A stretch of 64,000 nt of DNA from Enterovibrio gelatinilyticus. Its GTDB lineage: Bacteria > Pseudomonadota > Gammaproteobacteria > Enterobacterales > Vibrionaceae. Each line of letters starts with the position of its first letter. The stretch's first letter is position 1. Shown one piece after another: positions 12,601 to 17,864 of this stretch. The notes under the pieces are model-generated. The model had not been told where the DNA came from and ran no database searches. It saw only the letters and a program-made list of their open reading frames with translations. Position numbers and translations under genes: made by a program. The stretch is from NCBI RefSeq assembly GCF_028683095.1, contig NZ_JAJUBC010000009.1, positions 1 through 64,000 on the forward strand, written 5' to 3'.

Positions 12601-12747
12601 AAAATAACTTGGCATTACTTTATTAATATTTCCAGAACTAGAAAGAAGTGCAACATTATGAATAGCAAGCGCACTGCTTGAGAAAATCAACGAACTAATA
12701 ACAATAGAAGCAACCACCGCAGAGAAACGGTTTGTAAAGCGGTCCAT
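628..12747 (-). CDS. giant secreted SpvB/FG-GAP/Rhs polymorphic toxin, ART-like C-terminus
   Basis: A 4,039-residue protein. The ATG at 12747 is preferred over TTG at 12753 because an AGGGTAGG ribosome site is better spaced from it. Residues 1-28 form a Sec signal peptide ending ALA. Domains in rough order: beta-rich N-terminal region to about 600; SpvB/TcB-like start (GYPIELPGG, SYSSAAGNGWMGMGW) at about 615-900; eight D-x-(N/D)-x-D-G-x-x-D FG-GAP calcium loops between about 985 and 2600; an internal duplication (about 1100-1325 and 1790-2010); Rhs/YD repeats at about 2680-3500; Thr/Ser-rich linker, coiled coil and Gly-rich stretch at 3600-3725; Rhs core (HGDHLGSS to SPDPI) at about 3733-3812; and IDPNG near 3850, the usual boundary of the variable toxin tip. 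The tip has LYRG, FTSWT and ELEV, matching the R-S-E order of ADP-ribosyltransferases. No TcA partner gene is in the window. Target and export route are unknown. Confidence 0.85.
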   Translation of the reverse strand: MDRFTNRFSAVVASIVISSLIFSSSALAIHNVALLSSSGNINKVMPSYFDISSLEKMESQRAFEDAYPGQASLFDGNVNQGFSRQASLLVERYFDALKSVSDFQIYGNADYLISVEQKVNNLWTEVDAWTSISLQSLPQQQWNTLSLESPIVTGAVRIQLIPLSDHPKALSEIKINADDATTLPSYLLTAPIEVAIEATHVSSESEKALLGAAPGKYRDAKHDNQFNISLPYRPEQLKSATLHYDVKGLSGAASVVRAINSSFSQGGLIIQAENGELATSVSEPINLDALVAGNNLIRFNPFASSDSHLKYQVENLRLSFALNHAAVNASSLLTSPALVVFEPQTDLRYQDHAYVRGFVQGDGNDAVTFQIGNTVVQTVDGNFETLVPVEGDAIHIEAVLENGKTLSQTLTFAPKERASAKGVMITAAGVKALQGDNALPERGYARHLATTETDTIVGFEDASLNVLKTSLSAERDIEVFTLEERDIPALDQGMVNVTHGDVAAYRFLPHGIKFNQENDLSLAYDKNKIPEGYSEKDVHTFFYDEETNRWVQLARADVVTKDGVIVSKTDHFTDMINAVIQTPDSPETQAFGTTQLKDMKAANPGASINLIQAPKANAMGDARTGYPIELPGGRQGMSPQLQVSYSSAAGNGWMGMGWNLSLPTVSLDTRWGVPRYDSATETETYLFAGQQLAPVSHRATPVARTSEKRFYPRVEGSFNRIIRHGTSPTNYWWEVTNKNGTRHFFGGDGTSMLTAATLATADDNISDWALVKTIDTYGNTVTYNYEKVFDAGIGNGEGDVQGQQLYIKSINYTGFNSAAGAYSVNFTRDSDLSEVRRQDVMIDARTGFKRVTADLLRKIDVSFQGQSVRSYAFNYAEGAFHKTLLASIQQFDANGQLFNTHSLSYYDDVRDANGNYQPFTDTQTWTMSDAYDMADGLSTRTVESTRLQQADLGTSETEITSSPTTLNADGTEACYVNTAPTLLAMADINGDGLVDKLSVDSDGISYRAVTVSSDGSVSYGAAQLMVSAQEAFYTASGDCKASPEMIAGQNARLSVTDVNGDGIADLVYLDKIFLGSGDAQNGFVFTDSSNAADAFANLDSVRVWKAPFTGTVKVDAPVSLVAGSGDYSGSDGVRVSVQHQNSELWATQIAANDYTAKSPTALDSIAVNEGDLVMFRVNSLEDGANDQVVWDPNIRYTDRASDELDANALRLNVYQSSADFVSSNSTQLVAPFSGTVAVSGTLTKPATSDNLTATVVKTAANGSESVVWQQSYAAGDNLTASTMAVGNVSVTASDNLRLVISSDTNVDWTGLTGELNINYVSANDSDITADMLYLSDGTPRFDYTLNPDMGLYGYAVESSVVASESGSVTLQPNLPAGLPASGTVTFTAKANNQTLAKETLDLSTGNSFNAVALDVTAGEPVYFEYHLPQDVDQTVLSAWTPSVSVVELGVDASAGVHVDSDDANKQLYRQWGNFLYDSSQSSPGDTIDFGALKPATNNTLANSGFTPVADVDSSLPIASADGSTQTSSGDIDALNAQLANAAMSARSSDTQLASQDLSPEATVERLAATAAADSFAGNGASSLSGTVSDSSGAHFGVSFGIFDGNMACKSMTIGFQRGFSKSESDGILAMSDIDGDGLADKVLISGGVIGYQKNLSGPSEGESFASFQAFTGSADAFYHDKGKNKNSGFQAVLGACSFSGDLGITSGGGTTVNDIYFSDVNGDGLTDIVANGRVLYNQRTNATVPHFVLSSANTPNPINESGTLVTDGWFETDPNELANFIAENPLHDTVRTWKAPYDGVVSINAPVNLVEDTSADRQTYTQADGVRVAIQQAASELWATTIDADDYSVKTPSGVNAVSVNKGDRLYFRVQSIFDGNYDEVSWAPVITYTDKVAETDANGLPVYSVSATDDYVLAGGDLGVPIDGTVQISGTLTKPVTSDNVTAKITKVTFDGTNTTNATVWETNYGLAAAQQNINLTLDVSAGDTYRFEIDADTNVDWAGFDWEPVATYIAADDPTTNDQIQDGSAVLAFKTVASLNIFNETSRVTQRWVADVDGTVLITPMITAPLGAESGTVTFTVKKENELLAKQKFEVTNGNLSAAPTDISLDVLMGDVLFIEYHTDTPAIADLLALDTGVEIDNQGVVSAWNTGVYTYSYTFIFGSEYRGWGQFVYNGNGTRAEQPIIESELKLDDALTDALNSPPDLTNIDQNNLADNAYDPTNSIFIMMLPIAQVDAWRGYDELSLLDETTMSSSRFGEDEYAPSGAVPSGTDGSQAIRAINKLTTLSYSGYSIGGGVPVGGFGASGSYSETDQDIRILTDFSDMNGDRYPDIIGQSQVQYTDMLGALESGAKNNGLGHPSTSQSENQGVTLGGNFSMGSSGAANNQTTKTFKEAFVEANTSMPGAGISGTSGKTKDHANVSWRDINADGLPDRVYENGTAQINLGYAFAAPENWGFAQIKQGESEAEGGGLGINIGASSIKVGISKNSSETHQLHTLYDVNGDGLLDEAKFTGSDIQVRINKGGSFAGWTNWTGANELQVSSSESTSINGSFTVCIPLVPPILVMKICMNAGAYSSDGESQENYSINDVNGDGYPDVLQSGAETDLRVKKSTIGRTNMLKSVQRPLGASFTVDYHREGNTFDMPQNRWVLSNVITNDGFAGDGADTMKQRFVYSNGYHDRRERDFYGFANVTTLELDTTNGDALYRYVSTDYINDNYYEKGLARYSVMKEGSGNTYTETVNSYQTEDVFSGVILDVAGKENDFTSAFPQLVTTETFFYEGTDTAEKQTRIDYQYDDYGNVVVQTDHGDVGTSDDWTATVVYHEIVSDWIVSAPRSIALRDAAGNELRQREADINAQGSVEQVRVYADATTALKTDITYDIYGNLETITRPENYKGERYVLSYVMDDAVQTYVASVTDSFGYASSSTYDYRFGTVLSNTDTNAQKIHFTLDAKGRIETVAAPYEIENGVTTIDFAYFPDATVPYATTAHFDEGKSDTIDTVTFVDGLMRVIQTKKDIEIDNGQTGQGTPMMVASGRVHFDAFGRDIAQWYPVEEAVGTPGTFNSQYDTVNPTRKSYDVLNRVLVITLPDGNTLTNAYGFGSDRSGAMQFEHQSIDANGNESETYKDVRGRITTVAQHNPIGGHANILTSYQYSAVNELLSVTDDLNNVTRVIYDLAGRRTHIDSPDMGLTESVYDNASNVVQKITANLSAQSMAINYAYDFERLAGITYPINAVNNVNYYYGEPGAADNTAGRLSRVSDASGTEYYKYGALGEIINTKRTVTTLTGSAPKTYQTSYRYDSWNRLRELTYPDGELLVHEYDSGGSMKAMSSTKGEYTYAPLKALTYDKFGQRVYMQFGNDTVMTYSYEAERRRLDALTATNSNRTFQDNSYQYDAMSNILGVSNAASVPLDSNLFGGETSQSFAYDNLHQLISASGDWTSRQGHQERYSLSMSYDSIHNITAKNQLHERLPLDGTGWNALQGTSYDWQYDYAGSAQPHAASNIGNRTFSYDANGNQTGWTNDDNGTRRDIVWDEENRIRTVTDNGHTSTYIYDAGGERVIKSTSQGETRYINAYLVVRAGKVATKHYYAGSQRIHTRVMENESSTLVTGTDSTSNTSTETGTTESGTDTTTDGTTTDTTTEALPQEVLDAQAAVEAAQAAYDQSLEAFKAAKGRDKKAAHNALKVSQSNLEAAEAALYQAMVDAGLDPGGNGNGGGGSGGGSGGGGNGSINFEAKQFYYHGDHLGSSSYITDIDGEVYEHLEYFPFGETWVHEKSNTQLTPYYFSGKELDEATGLYYFGARYYDPRTSVWQSPDPILGAYLGVDPERLPGMGGVYTPQNLALYTYTHNRPTVFIDPNGEAIAEATLAWIATDTAVPDPSDVAWPKWAAYAVAGSIAGVAIWMRSDSTEQSTTQDRATATATTTESTNGMTLYRGVSAGHPDYPNAVNGMAIPSGLEGGHDDPDRHNAGDNDSIFTSWTMSRAVADYHASKDGSGGVVLSREFAPGETVPSPDNFAELEVLVPGVVTGARVEEPLGSGSPSAY

Positions 12748-13564
12748 AGCCAACCTACCCTTTTAGAAGTATTGTTATTTATTTAATTTATTCAAAAAGT
12801 TATGCGCGACCAATTGACAAACTCAGTTTCAATGCTGTTAATGCGTGATAGCAAATAATTAATGCACTCACAATAAACCACTTAAATAATATGGTTTTAC
12901 TTAACCACTATTTACCCGCCAGCATTACAAACATTCAAAACAAAGAAGCCAACCAATACTCATAACTTTTAAACTACAAATACACTCCCAGAAATATAGA
13001 GAAATAAAAAGCATTAGAACGAACCAAAATAACGCCAACTTTTCATTGGTCTTATAAAAGATTCACCACGTCTACCTTTCAATACACGCGAAAAATTAAT
13101 ATTGAACAAATATAAAGAAAACCAATAAAGAACAATGGCGATATAGCCATACACCTAAATCAACCCCATACTTCGACCTAACACTTCCTAATACTTTATA
13201 TTTAAAAAATAGTGAAAAATGCATCTTACAAACCCAACTCACAATTAATAAATAATGAGAGACACCCACACAGTGGAGATAACTGCTCCAAATAAGAAAC
13301 AGCGAAATTAAATGGTGGAGCCAATAACGTAGAAGAAGCAGCGCCACCGTCACACGAAGATGAAGATGACCAGGAATAGGAATAGGAAGATAAAGAGAAA
13401 CACGATGAGTAGATCGTACCCACCTTAAGCATGAACACCACAGAGACGGGCGAAAACAATCGCATTCGGGTCAGTGCCCCCTCGTTCGCACTGAGGGCGT
13501 CAGACATTTTCAGCAGAAAGAAGATGAAATATATCGGCTTTTCTACTATCATCCTGCCGCCTGA
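12748..13564. other. long AT-rich intergenic region between the toxin gene and pyrC
   Basis: About 0.8 kb with no convincing gene, between divergent genes, so it should hold promoters for both. Two mutually exclusive hairpins share a base at 13493: CAGTGC (13472-13477) pairing with GCACTG (13488-13493), and CCCTC (13479-13483) pairing with GAGGG (13493-13497). They lie upstream of the presumed pyrC promoter, so any role is doubtful. The open frames here have odd composition (runs of Ser/Tyr) and no ribosome sites. I see no repeat or RNA gene. Confidence 0.5.
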
Positions 13565-13580
13565 GCGCAAGCGTTTGCTT
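13565..13580 (+). promoter_or_regulatory. PurR-type operator upstream of pyrC
   Basis: GCGCAAGCGTTTGCTT closely matches the palindromic PurR box (ACGCAAACGTTTGCGT), with the central CGCAA-n-CG-TTTGC conserved. It lies about 64 bases upstream of the pyrC start. PurR is known to repress pyrC in enteric bacteria, so purine control of this gene is expected. A plausible sigma-70 promoter follows (TTGCTT near 13593, TATTTT near 13615). Confidence 0.7.
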
Positions 13581-13643
13581 CTTTCTTACAATCCTTGCTT
13601 GCAGGCGCCAATCCGATATTTTTTCTATGGAGGGACGCCTTAA

Positions 13644-14672
13644 ATGACCACACTAACTATTACTCGCCCAGACGACTGGCACGTTCATCTTCGTGATGGT
13701 GAAGTCCTTACCCATACTGTTCAAGACATCAGCCGTTACAACGGTCGCGCACTTATCATGCCAAACACGGTTCCACCCGTGACCAACACTGAAATGGCCA
13801 TTGCCTACCGTGAGCGCATCATGGCAGAGAAGCCATCTGCACAATTCGAACCGTTGATGGCGCTATACCTCACCGACAACACCACACCAGAAGAAATCAA
13901 AAAAGCCAAACAATCTGGTACCGTTGTTGCAGCTAAGCTCTACCCTGCTGGCGCAACCACCAACTCTGATTCGGGTGTAACGTCTGCACGTAATATCTAT
14001 CCGGTACTTGAAGCCATGCAGGAAGTGGGCATGTTGCTACTGGTTCACGGTGAAGTCACTTCCCATGATGTTGATATCTTTGACCGTGAGAAAGAATTCC
14101 TAGATACCGTGTTAGCGCCAATCGTTAACGATTTTCCAGAGCTGAAAATTGTTCTTGAGCACATCACAACCGCTGACGCAGCTACCTTTGTGAAAAATGC
14201 CAACGAGAACGTAGCAGCCACCATTACTGCTCACCACCTCATGTACAACCGCAACCACATGCTGGTTGGTGGCATTAAGCCGCACTTCTACTGCCTGCCA
14301 ATTTTGAAGCGCAACACGCATCAAAAAGCATTGGTTGAAGCAGCAACGAGCGGTAGCAAAAAGTTCTTCCTAGGCACTGATTCGGCACCGCATGCGAAAG
14401 GTGCAAAGGAATCGGCTTGTGGTTGTGCGGGTTCATACACGGCACACGCCGCGCTTGAGCTTTACGCAGAAGTGTTCGAGCAAGAAGGCAAACTGGAAAA
14501 CCTCGAAGCGTTCGCAAGTTTCAATGGCCCAGATTTCTACGGCATGCCACGCAACAGCGATACCGTTACCCTCACCAAAGAAGAGTGGGCAGTACCAGCA
14601 ACCATGCCATTTGGTTCTGATGTTGTTGTGCCAATTCGCGCCGGTGAAAACATCACCTGGACAGTAAAGTAA
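13644..14672 (+). CDS. pyrC: dihydroorotase
   Basis: A 342-residue cytoplasmic zinc enzyme that cyclises N-carbamoyl-aspartate to dihydroorotate, the third step of pyrimidine synthesis. The amidohydrolase signature is complete: the HxH pair in WHVHLRDG near residue 15, the lysine to be carboxylated in [10 protein letters not shown] near 100, the metal histidines in LLVHGEV and LEHITT, and the catalytic aspartate in [10 protein letters not shown]. Length and sequence match the short class-II PyrC of Vibrio and enterics over the full protein. A GGAGGG ribosome site sits 9 bases before the ATG. It is monocistronic, with a PurR-type box upstream and a strong terminator downstream. Confidence 0.97.
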   Translation: MTTLTITRPDDWHVHLRDGEVLTHTVQDISRYNGRALIMPNTVPPVTNTEMAIAYRERIMAEKPSAQFEPLMALYLTDNTTPEEIKKAKQSGTVVAAKLYPAGATTNSDSGVTSARNIYPVLEAMQEVGMLLLVHGEVTSHDVDIFDREKEFLDTVLAPIVNDFPELKIVLEHITTADAATFVKNANENVAATITAHHLMYNRNHMLVGGIKPHFYCLPILKRNTHQKALVEAATSGSKKFFLGTDSAPHAKGAKESACGCAGSYTAHAALELYAEVFEQEGKLENLEAFASFNGPDFYGMPRNSDTVTLTKEEWAVPATMPFGSDVVVPIRAGENITWTVK

Positions 14673-14674
14673 AC

Positions 14675-14716
14675 GCGAATAGCGAATAGCGAATAGCGAA
14701 TAGCGAATAGCGAATA
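14675..14716. repeat. six tandem copies of heptamer GCGAATA
   Basis: Six perfect copies of the 7-base unit GCGAATA begin two bases after the pyrC stop and end just before its terminator. The tract lies outside coding sequence, so copy-number change would not alter a protein. It is a simple-sequence tract likely to vary between strains. Confidence 0.9.
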
Positions 14717-14720
14717 TAAT

Positions 14721-14755
14721 AAAGGCCTAACCACCATGTGGTTAGGCCTTTTTGT
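14721..14755 (+). terminator. rho-independent terminator of pyrC
   Basis: A 14-base-pair stem (AAAGGCCTAACCAC with its complement) around a short loop, followed by TTTTTGTT. It also reads as a terminator on the opposite strand, so it may serve the converging minus-strand genes too. Confidence 0.9.
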
Positions 14756-14798
14756 TATCACCGAACGGCAAGCCTTATCAGCGCGGTCGAACGCGAAA

Positions 14799-15386
14799 TT
14801 ACAACACTCTTAGACTTTTCACGCGCAAGGTGCTTGTTTCGCCCGTTTCAAAGTTAAGTTTTGGCGAGAGGTAAATGTCTTTTACATTGCTGAGATTGAG
14901 TGCGATTTTCTTCGTGCTTTCAGGTGCCCAACTTGGTTGTGCAAAATCGCTGGTATCCAGTTTAACGGTTATCCACTCATCAGACGCAGGGATCACAGTT
15001 TGGTAGTGCGCGTAGGAACCATCACCGCTTGAACCGAAATCAGACTGGTTAAACTTAACTGAAACGTCTGCACCAGAACGGTAAGTGATCTCAACAAAAG
15101 ACACGCCAGTTAGCGCAGTATCCGTCGCGCAAACCAACTCGACAAACGGCCAGTTTTTACCTTCCTGCTTTTTGTATAAGGTGAACTCAACATTGATTTC
15201 ATCATTTTGAACCAATGGGCTGTTCGCTTTAAAGCTAGAACCAAAGTTATCTGTCGCTGCTTTCCAATTCGCCGTATGCAGTAAGTTAACGCCCTTAATC
15301 TCGTCAGCCGCTTGAGCGATAGGCATCGCTAAACTGCCGAAAATAAGCGCACCAAATAGAAAGAGTTTACGAGAAGTGAGTGTCAT
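14799..15386 (-). CDS. secreted carbohydrate-binding-like protein
   Basis: Encodes 195 residues beginning with a Sec signal peptide (LFLFGALIFGSLAMPIAQAA, cleavage near residue 27), so the product is periplasmic or secreted. The mature part is beta-rich, with alternating hydrophobic strands and phrases such as WITVKLDTSDF and DIYLSPKLNFETGE. It resembles the galactose-binding-like jelly roll of CBM11/CIA30-type domains. It has no catalytic domain, and nearby genes do not indicate a substrate. The ribosome site is weak. Sugar binding is an inference from the fold impression only. Confidence 0.6.
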   Translation of the reverse strand: MTLTSRKLFLFGALIFGSLAMPIAQAADEIKGVNLLHTANWKAATDNFGSSFKANSPLVQNDEINVEFTLYKKQEGKNWPFVELVCATDTALTGVSFVEITYRSGADVSVKFNQSDFGSSGDGSYAHYQTVIPASDEWITVKLDTSDFAQPSWAPESTKKIALNLSNVKDIYLSPKLNFETGETSTLRVKSLRVL

Positions 15387-15526
15387 TTTGTCAGAAACCT
15401 TATGTGAAGAGTGGTTTCTTCAGTATCGGTTTACCGAAATAAGTTGTCTTTAAACAATCAGTTGAACTACGACACAGGTCATTTGGCGGAGGTTTTGGTG
15501 AGTGGATTTGCGAGTGGCAACAAGTG

Positions 15527-16033
15527 TCATACGAACTTTTCGATTGAGTACGTTTCAAGCCCCTCAACGTCGGCATACAACCTTGTTTCAGTCTCCAACT
15601 GCATACCCAGCTTTTTAATAATAACTAACGACGGAATGTTTTCTCTTAGCGCGACACCATAAATCTTTGAGAGATCGCGGCTTTTAAACGTTTCGGTTAA
15701 AACAGCCTTCGCCGACTCAAGAACAAAACCACTACCTTGATACTCAGGGAGCAGCGCATAGCGAATGTCACTATGTATTGGGTTTTCACAGTGCTCTACA
15801 CCAACGTAACCCATTTTGACCGCCGGGTTGGACTTCAAACAAATCACGTACGACCCGAAGCCATGCTCCCAATGCTTTATGCGGTTTTGGACATGAAGCC
15901 TGATTTCATCATGCGTGTATGCCGCCCCTTTTGGAAGGTACTTAGTGAGATCGTCACAGCTCAATATTTGTGAATAGATATCAATGTCGTCTTCACAGAT
16001 AGGCTTAAGGATTAGGTTTTTTGTTGTGATCAT
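15527..16033 (-). CDS. GNAT-family N-acetyltransferase (RimJ/RimL type)
   Basis: Encodes 168 residues from the ATG at 16033, chosen because GGAG lies 6 bases upstream and because MITTKNLILKPI is the typical N-terminus of this family. The frame is open further upstream but that extension does not look like protein. The region GSGFVLESAKAVLTETF is the acetyl-CoA binding motif A (usually QGxG/A), preceded by the beta-strand DIRYALLPEYQ. Such enzymes acetylate amino groups of proteins or small molecules, and the substrate here cannot be read from the sequence. The next minus-strand gene upstream is the phosphatase, 73 bases away. Confidence 0.85.
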   Translation of the reverse strand: MITTKNLILKPICEDDIDIYSQILSCDDLTKYLPKGAAYTHDEIRLHVQNRIKHWEHGFGSYVICLKSNPAVKMGYVGVEHCENPIHSDIRYALLPEYQGSGFVLESAKAVLTETFKSRDLSKIYGVALRENIPSLVIIKKLGMQLETETRLYADVEGLETYSIEKFV

Positions 16034-16106
16034 GGATTGCTCCATTCGATTGAAGTTAGCATGGCGGTCATTTAGTAGCCAAAACAGGTTAATTGTGGTT
16101 CGGGCG

Positions 16107-16700
16107 TTAGAACGGCACGTCGTCACCTTGTTTAACCAGCAGCTTGAGTTCGCCGGTTTCATGGTGGGGCAAGGTGCGGTGTTGATTAGGTGGTAGGTCG
16201 TTAAACACCGTGGCGAGTATTTGCAATATGTCGCCATGCGCCACCAGCAGGATCACTTCACCTTGATATTTCACTTCGAGCGCATTGATCAAGTTCAGTG
16301 TGCGTGCTCTAACTTGTGCGGTGCTTTCTACGCCGTTTTCATTGTTGTCCGCCGTGAGTGCATCTTTCGCCCACACTTGTTCATAGGCGGCGGAGGTCTT
16401 ACCTTCCCATTCACCAAAGTAGCGCTCACGTAACCGAATGTCATATTTCGGTTCAGACATGTTTAGCGCATCAGCAACAATGGCGGCAGTTTCCTTAGTG
16501 CGCTTGAAATCCGATGCGAATATATGAGTGATGGGCGCACCTTGGTATTGCGCTGCGGCGGTTTTGGCTTGCTGCTCACCTAATGGCGACAGCCCATATT
16601 GCTCACAACCAATGGCGGGGTCACTCACCACAATGTCTGCCACATTCGCTTGGCTTTGTCCGTGTCGCATTACCAAATAGGTATTGTTGAATACCGTCAT
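16107..16700 (-). CDS. histidine phosphatase family protein (phosphoglycerate-mutase-like)
   Basis: Encodes 197 residues. The ATG at 16700 has AAGGA 6 bases upstream; a GTG one codon earlier is less well placed. The signature LVMRHGQSQAN near residue 12 holds the phospho-accepting histidine. FASDFKRTKETA and LRERYFGEWEG supply the second arginine and an acid, and LLVAHGDIL near residue 150 holds the second catalytic histidine. The family removes phosphate from sugar phosphates, nucleotides or cobalamin intermediates, and I cannot tell which applies. It is transcribed away from the DeoR operon. Confidence 0.88.
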   Translation of the reverse strand: MTVFNNTYLVMRHGQSQANVADIVVSDPAIGCEQYGLSPLGEQQAKTAAAQYQGAPITHIFASDFKRTKETAAIVADALNMSEPKYDIRLRERYFGEWEGKTSAAYEQVWAKDALTADNNENGVESTAQVRARTLNLINALEVKYQGEVILLVAHGDILQILATVFNDLPPNQHRTLPHHETGELKLLVKQGDDVPF

Positions 16701-16937
16701 CACGATTCCTTTTTTATTGTGCTCATGCTGCCCTTTGCAAAAGGCAGCACAAGGCTAAATCAGTCGAGCCAACTTATCTATCGCTATTGCTGAGACTCCC
16801 AGCGCACCAATTCTTCATCTGACTGAAACCAGAGTTTCACATTCGCTTGCTAACAATACGCACCAGCAACACCGAAATGACCATTTGCTCATTATTGCAG
16901 GATTCCCTCACCTAAATGAGCACTTGACCATAAATAT

Positions 16938-16951
16938 GCTCATTAATGAGC
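16938..16951. promoter_or_regulatory. perfect 14-base palindrome, probable DeoR-family operator
   Basis: GCTCATTAATGAGC is a perfect inverted repeat, and AATGAGC occurs again exactly 30 bases upstream (16915-16921), on the same helix face. The ATG-C-TC half-site recalls the ATGTTCG half of GlpR operators, and the adjacent gene is a GlpR/DeoR-type repressor. Autoregulation of the operon is inferred. Confidence 0.6.
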
Positions 16952-16953
16952 GA

Positions 16954-16981
16954 TTGGTCAATAATTGATCTTTTTTATATT
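16954..16981 (+). promoter_or_regulatory. candidate promoter of the DeoR/Ugp-like operon
   Basis: TTGGTC and TATATT are separated by 16 bases, an acceptable sigma-70 arrangement about 90 bases before the deoR-type start. The -35 element directly abuts the 14-base palindrome, so a bound repressor would block polymerase. Confidence 0.45.
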
Positions 16982-17069
16982 CAAATGCTCAAAAAATGTT
17001 GGCGTAATGTTAAATCTATCACTACGGTGGTTGAAGTGGCGTTGAGTGAAATAGGGAGAAACACGTCGT

Positions 17070-17864
17070 ATGACTCTAGATTCAAAGCTCAAATCTAAAA
17101 CCGAGATTCGCCGTGAACTCATCATCGAAATGACCCAAGCCAAGGGAAATGTGTCGGTGGAAATGCTCACCGAATTTCTGGGTGTGTCTGCGCAAACAGT
17201 GCGTCGAGACATTAACCAGCTTTGCGGTGATAACCTCCTTCGCCGACGCCATGGCGGTGTAGAAAGTTTTGAGCGTCAACTCAATGACCCCTATCAACAG
17301 CGAGCAGTCACCAATTCAGAAGCGAAACATGCTATTGCGCGTGCCGTTGCTGATCTTATCCCTGACGGTTCCACGGTATTTATTTCGATTGGTTCTACAC
17401 CTGCGATTGTGGCTGAAGCGCTCTCCAAAAAGACCGAACTCACGGTGATGACCAACAACCTAAATGCCGCCATGACACTAAGCAACGAACCGTCTAACCG
17501 CATCATTATTCCCGGTGGCGAAGTGCGAATGCCTGACCGCGATATTTTAGGTGATGGCGTGTTGGAGTTCTTCAATAGCTACCGGGCAGAGTTTGGCATT
17601 TTTGGGGTAGCTGGCGTTTCGGAAGATGGCGGCATGTTGGATTTTCACGCGTCTGAAGTGCGCGTTCGCGAAGCCATTCGCACCCATTGCAAAACCTCAG
17701 TATTGGTGATGGACAGCACCAAACTCACACGCACCGCCCCCGCCGTGGGTGGCAGTATTTTCGATGTTGACCAGATCATCATGGATCAGCATCCCGGTGA
17801 TGATTTCTCTGCGCTCAGCGAGCGTGTTGGAGATCGTCTGAAGTTAGTTGGAGGCGAGATTTAA
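17070..17864 (+). CDS. DeoR/GlpR-family transcriptional repressor
   Basis: Encodes 264 residues with the family layout. An N-terminal winged helix-turn-helix covers about 12-65 (SVEMLTEFLGVSAQTVRRDI, then LLRRRHGGV). A sugar-phosphate-sensing domain covers about 80-240, including ISIGSTPAIVAEAL, PGGEVRMPDRDILGDG and VLVMDSTKLTR. Such repressors release DNA when a phosphorylated sugar or polyol binds. As first gene of an importer operon with a phosphodiesterase, the likely ligand is glycerol 3-phosphate or a similar product (inference). Its TAA overlaps the ATG of the ATPase gene by one base. A palindromic operator candidate lies upstream. Confidence 0.93.
   Translation: MTLDSKLKSKTEIRRELIIEMTQAKGNVSVEMLTEFLGVSAQTVRRDINQLCGDNLLRRRHGGVESFERQLNDPYQQRAVTNSEAKHAIARAVADLIPDGSTVFISIGSTPAIVAEALSKKTELTVMTNNLNAAMTLSNEPSNRIIIPGGEVRMPDRDILGDGVLEFFNSYRAEFGIFGVAGVSEDGGMLDFHASEVRVREAIRTHCKTSVLVMDSTKLTRTAPAVGGSIFDVDQIIMDQHPGDDFSALSERVGDRLKLVGGEI

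Larger units (their letters stand above)
16701..17069. other. divergent intergenic region with repeated GCTCATT/AATGAGC half-sites
   Basis: This stretch separates the phosphatase gene from the DeoR-led operon. It holds four half-sites arranged as two inverted pairs: 16887-16893 with 16915-16921, and the fused palindrome 16938-16951. A candidate promoter (16954-16981) follows. A further half-like ATGCTC occurs near 16985. No gene is seen. Confidence 0.6.

Noticed and set aside
13226-13570. A 114-codon minus-strand frame in the toxin-pyrC gap
   Set aside because: Composition is abnormal (long Ser/Tyr runs) and it covers the pyrC operator region.
13431-13643. A 70-codon plus-strand frame ending exactly before the pyrC ATG
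   Set aside because: No ribosome site, no recognisable protein, and it overlaps the PurR box and presumed promoter; open by chance.
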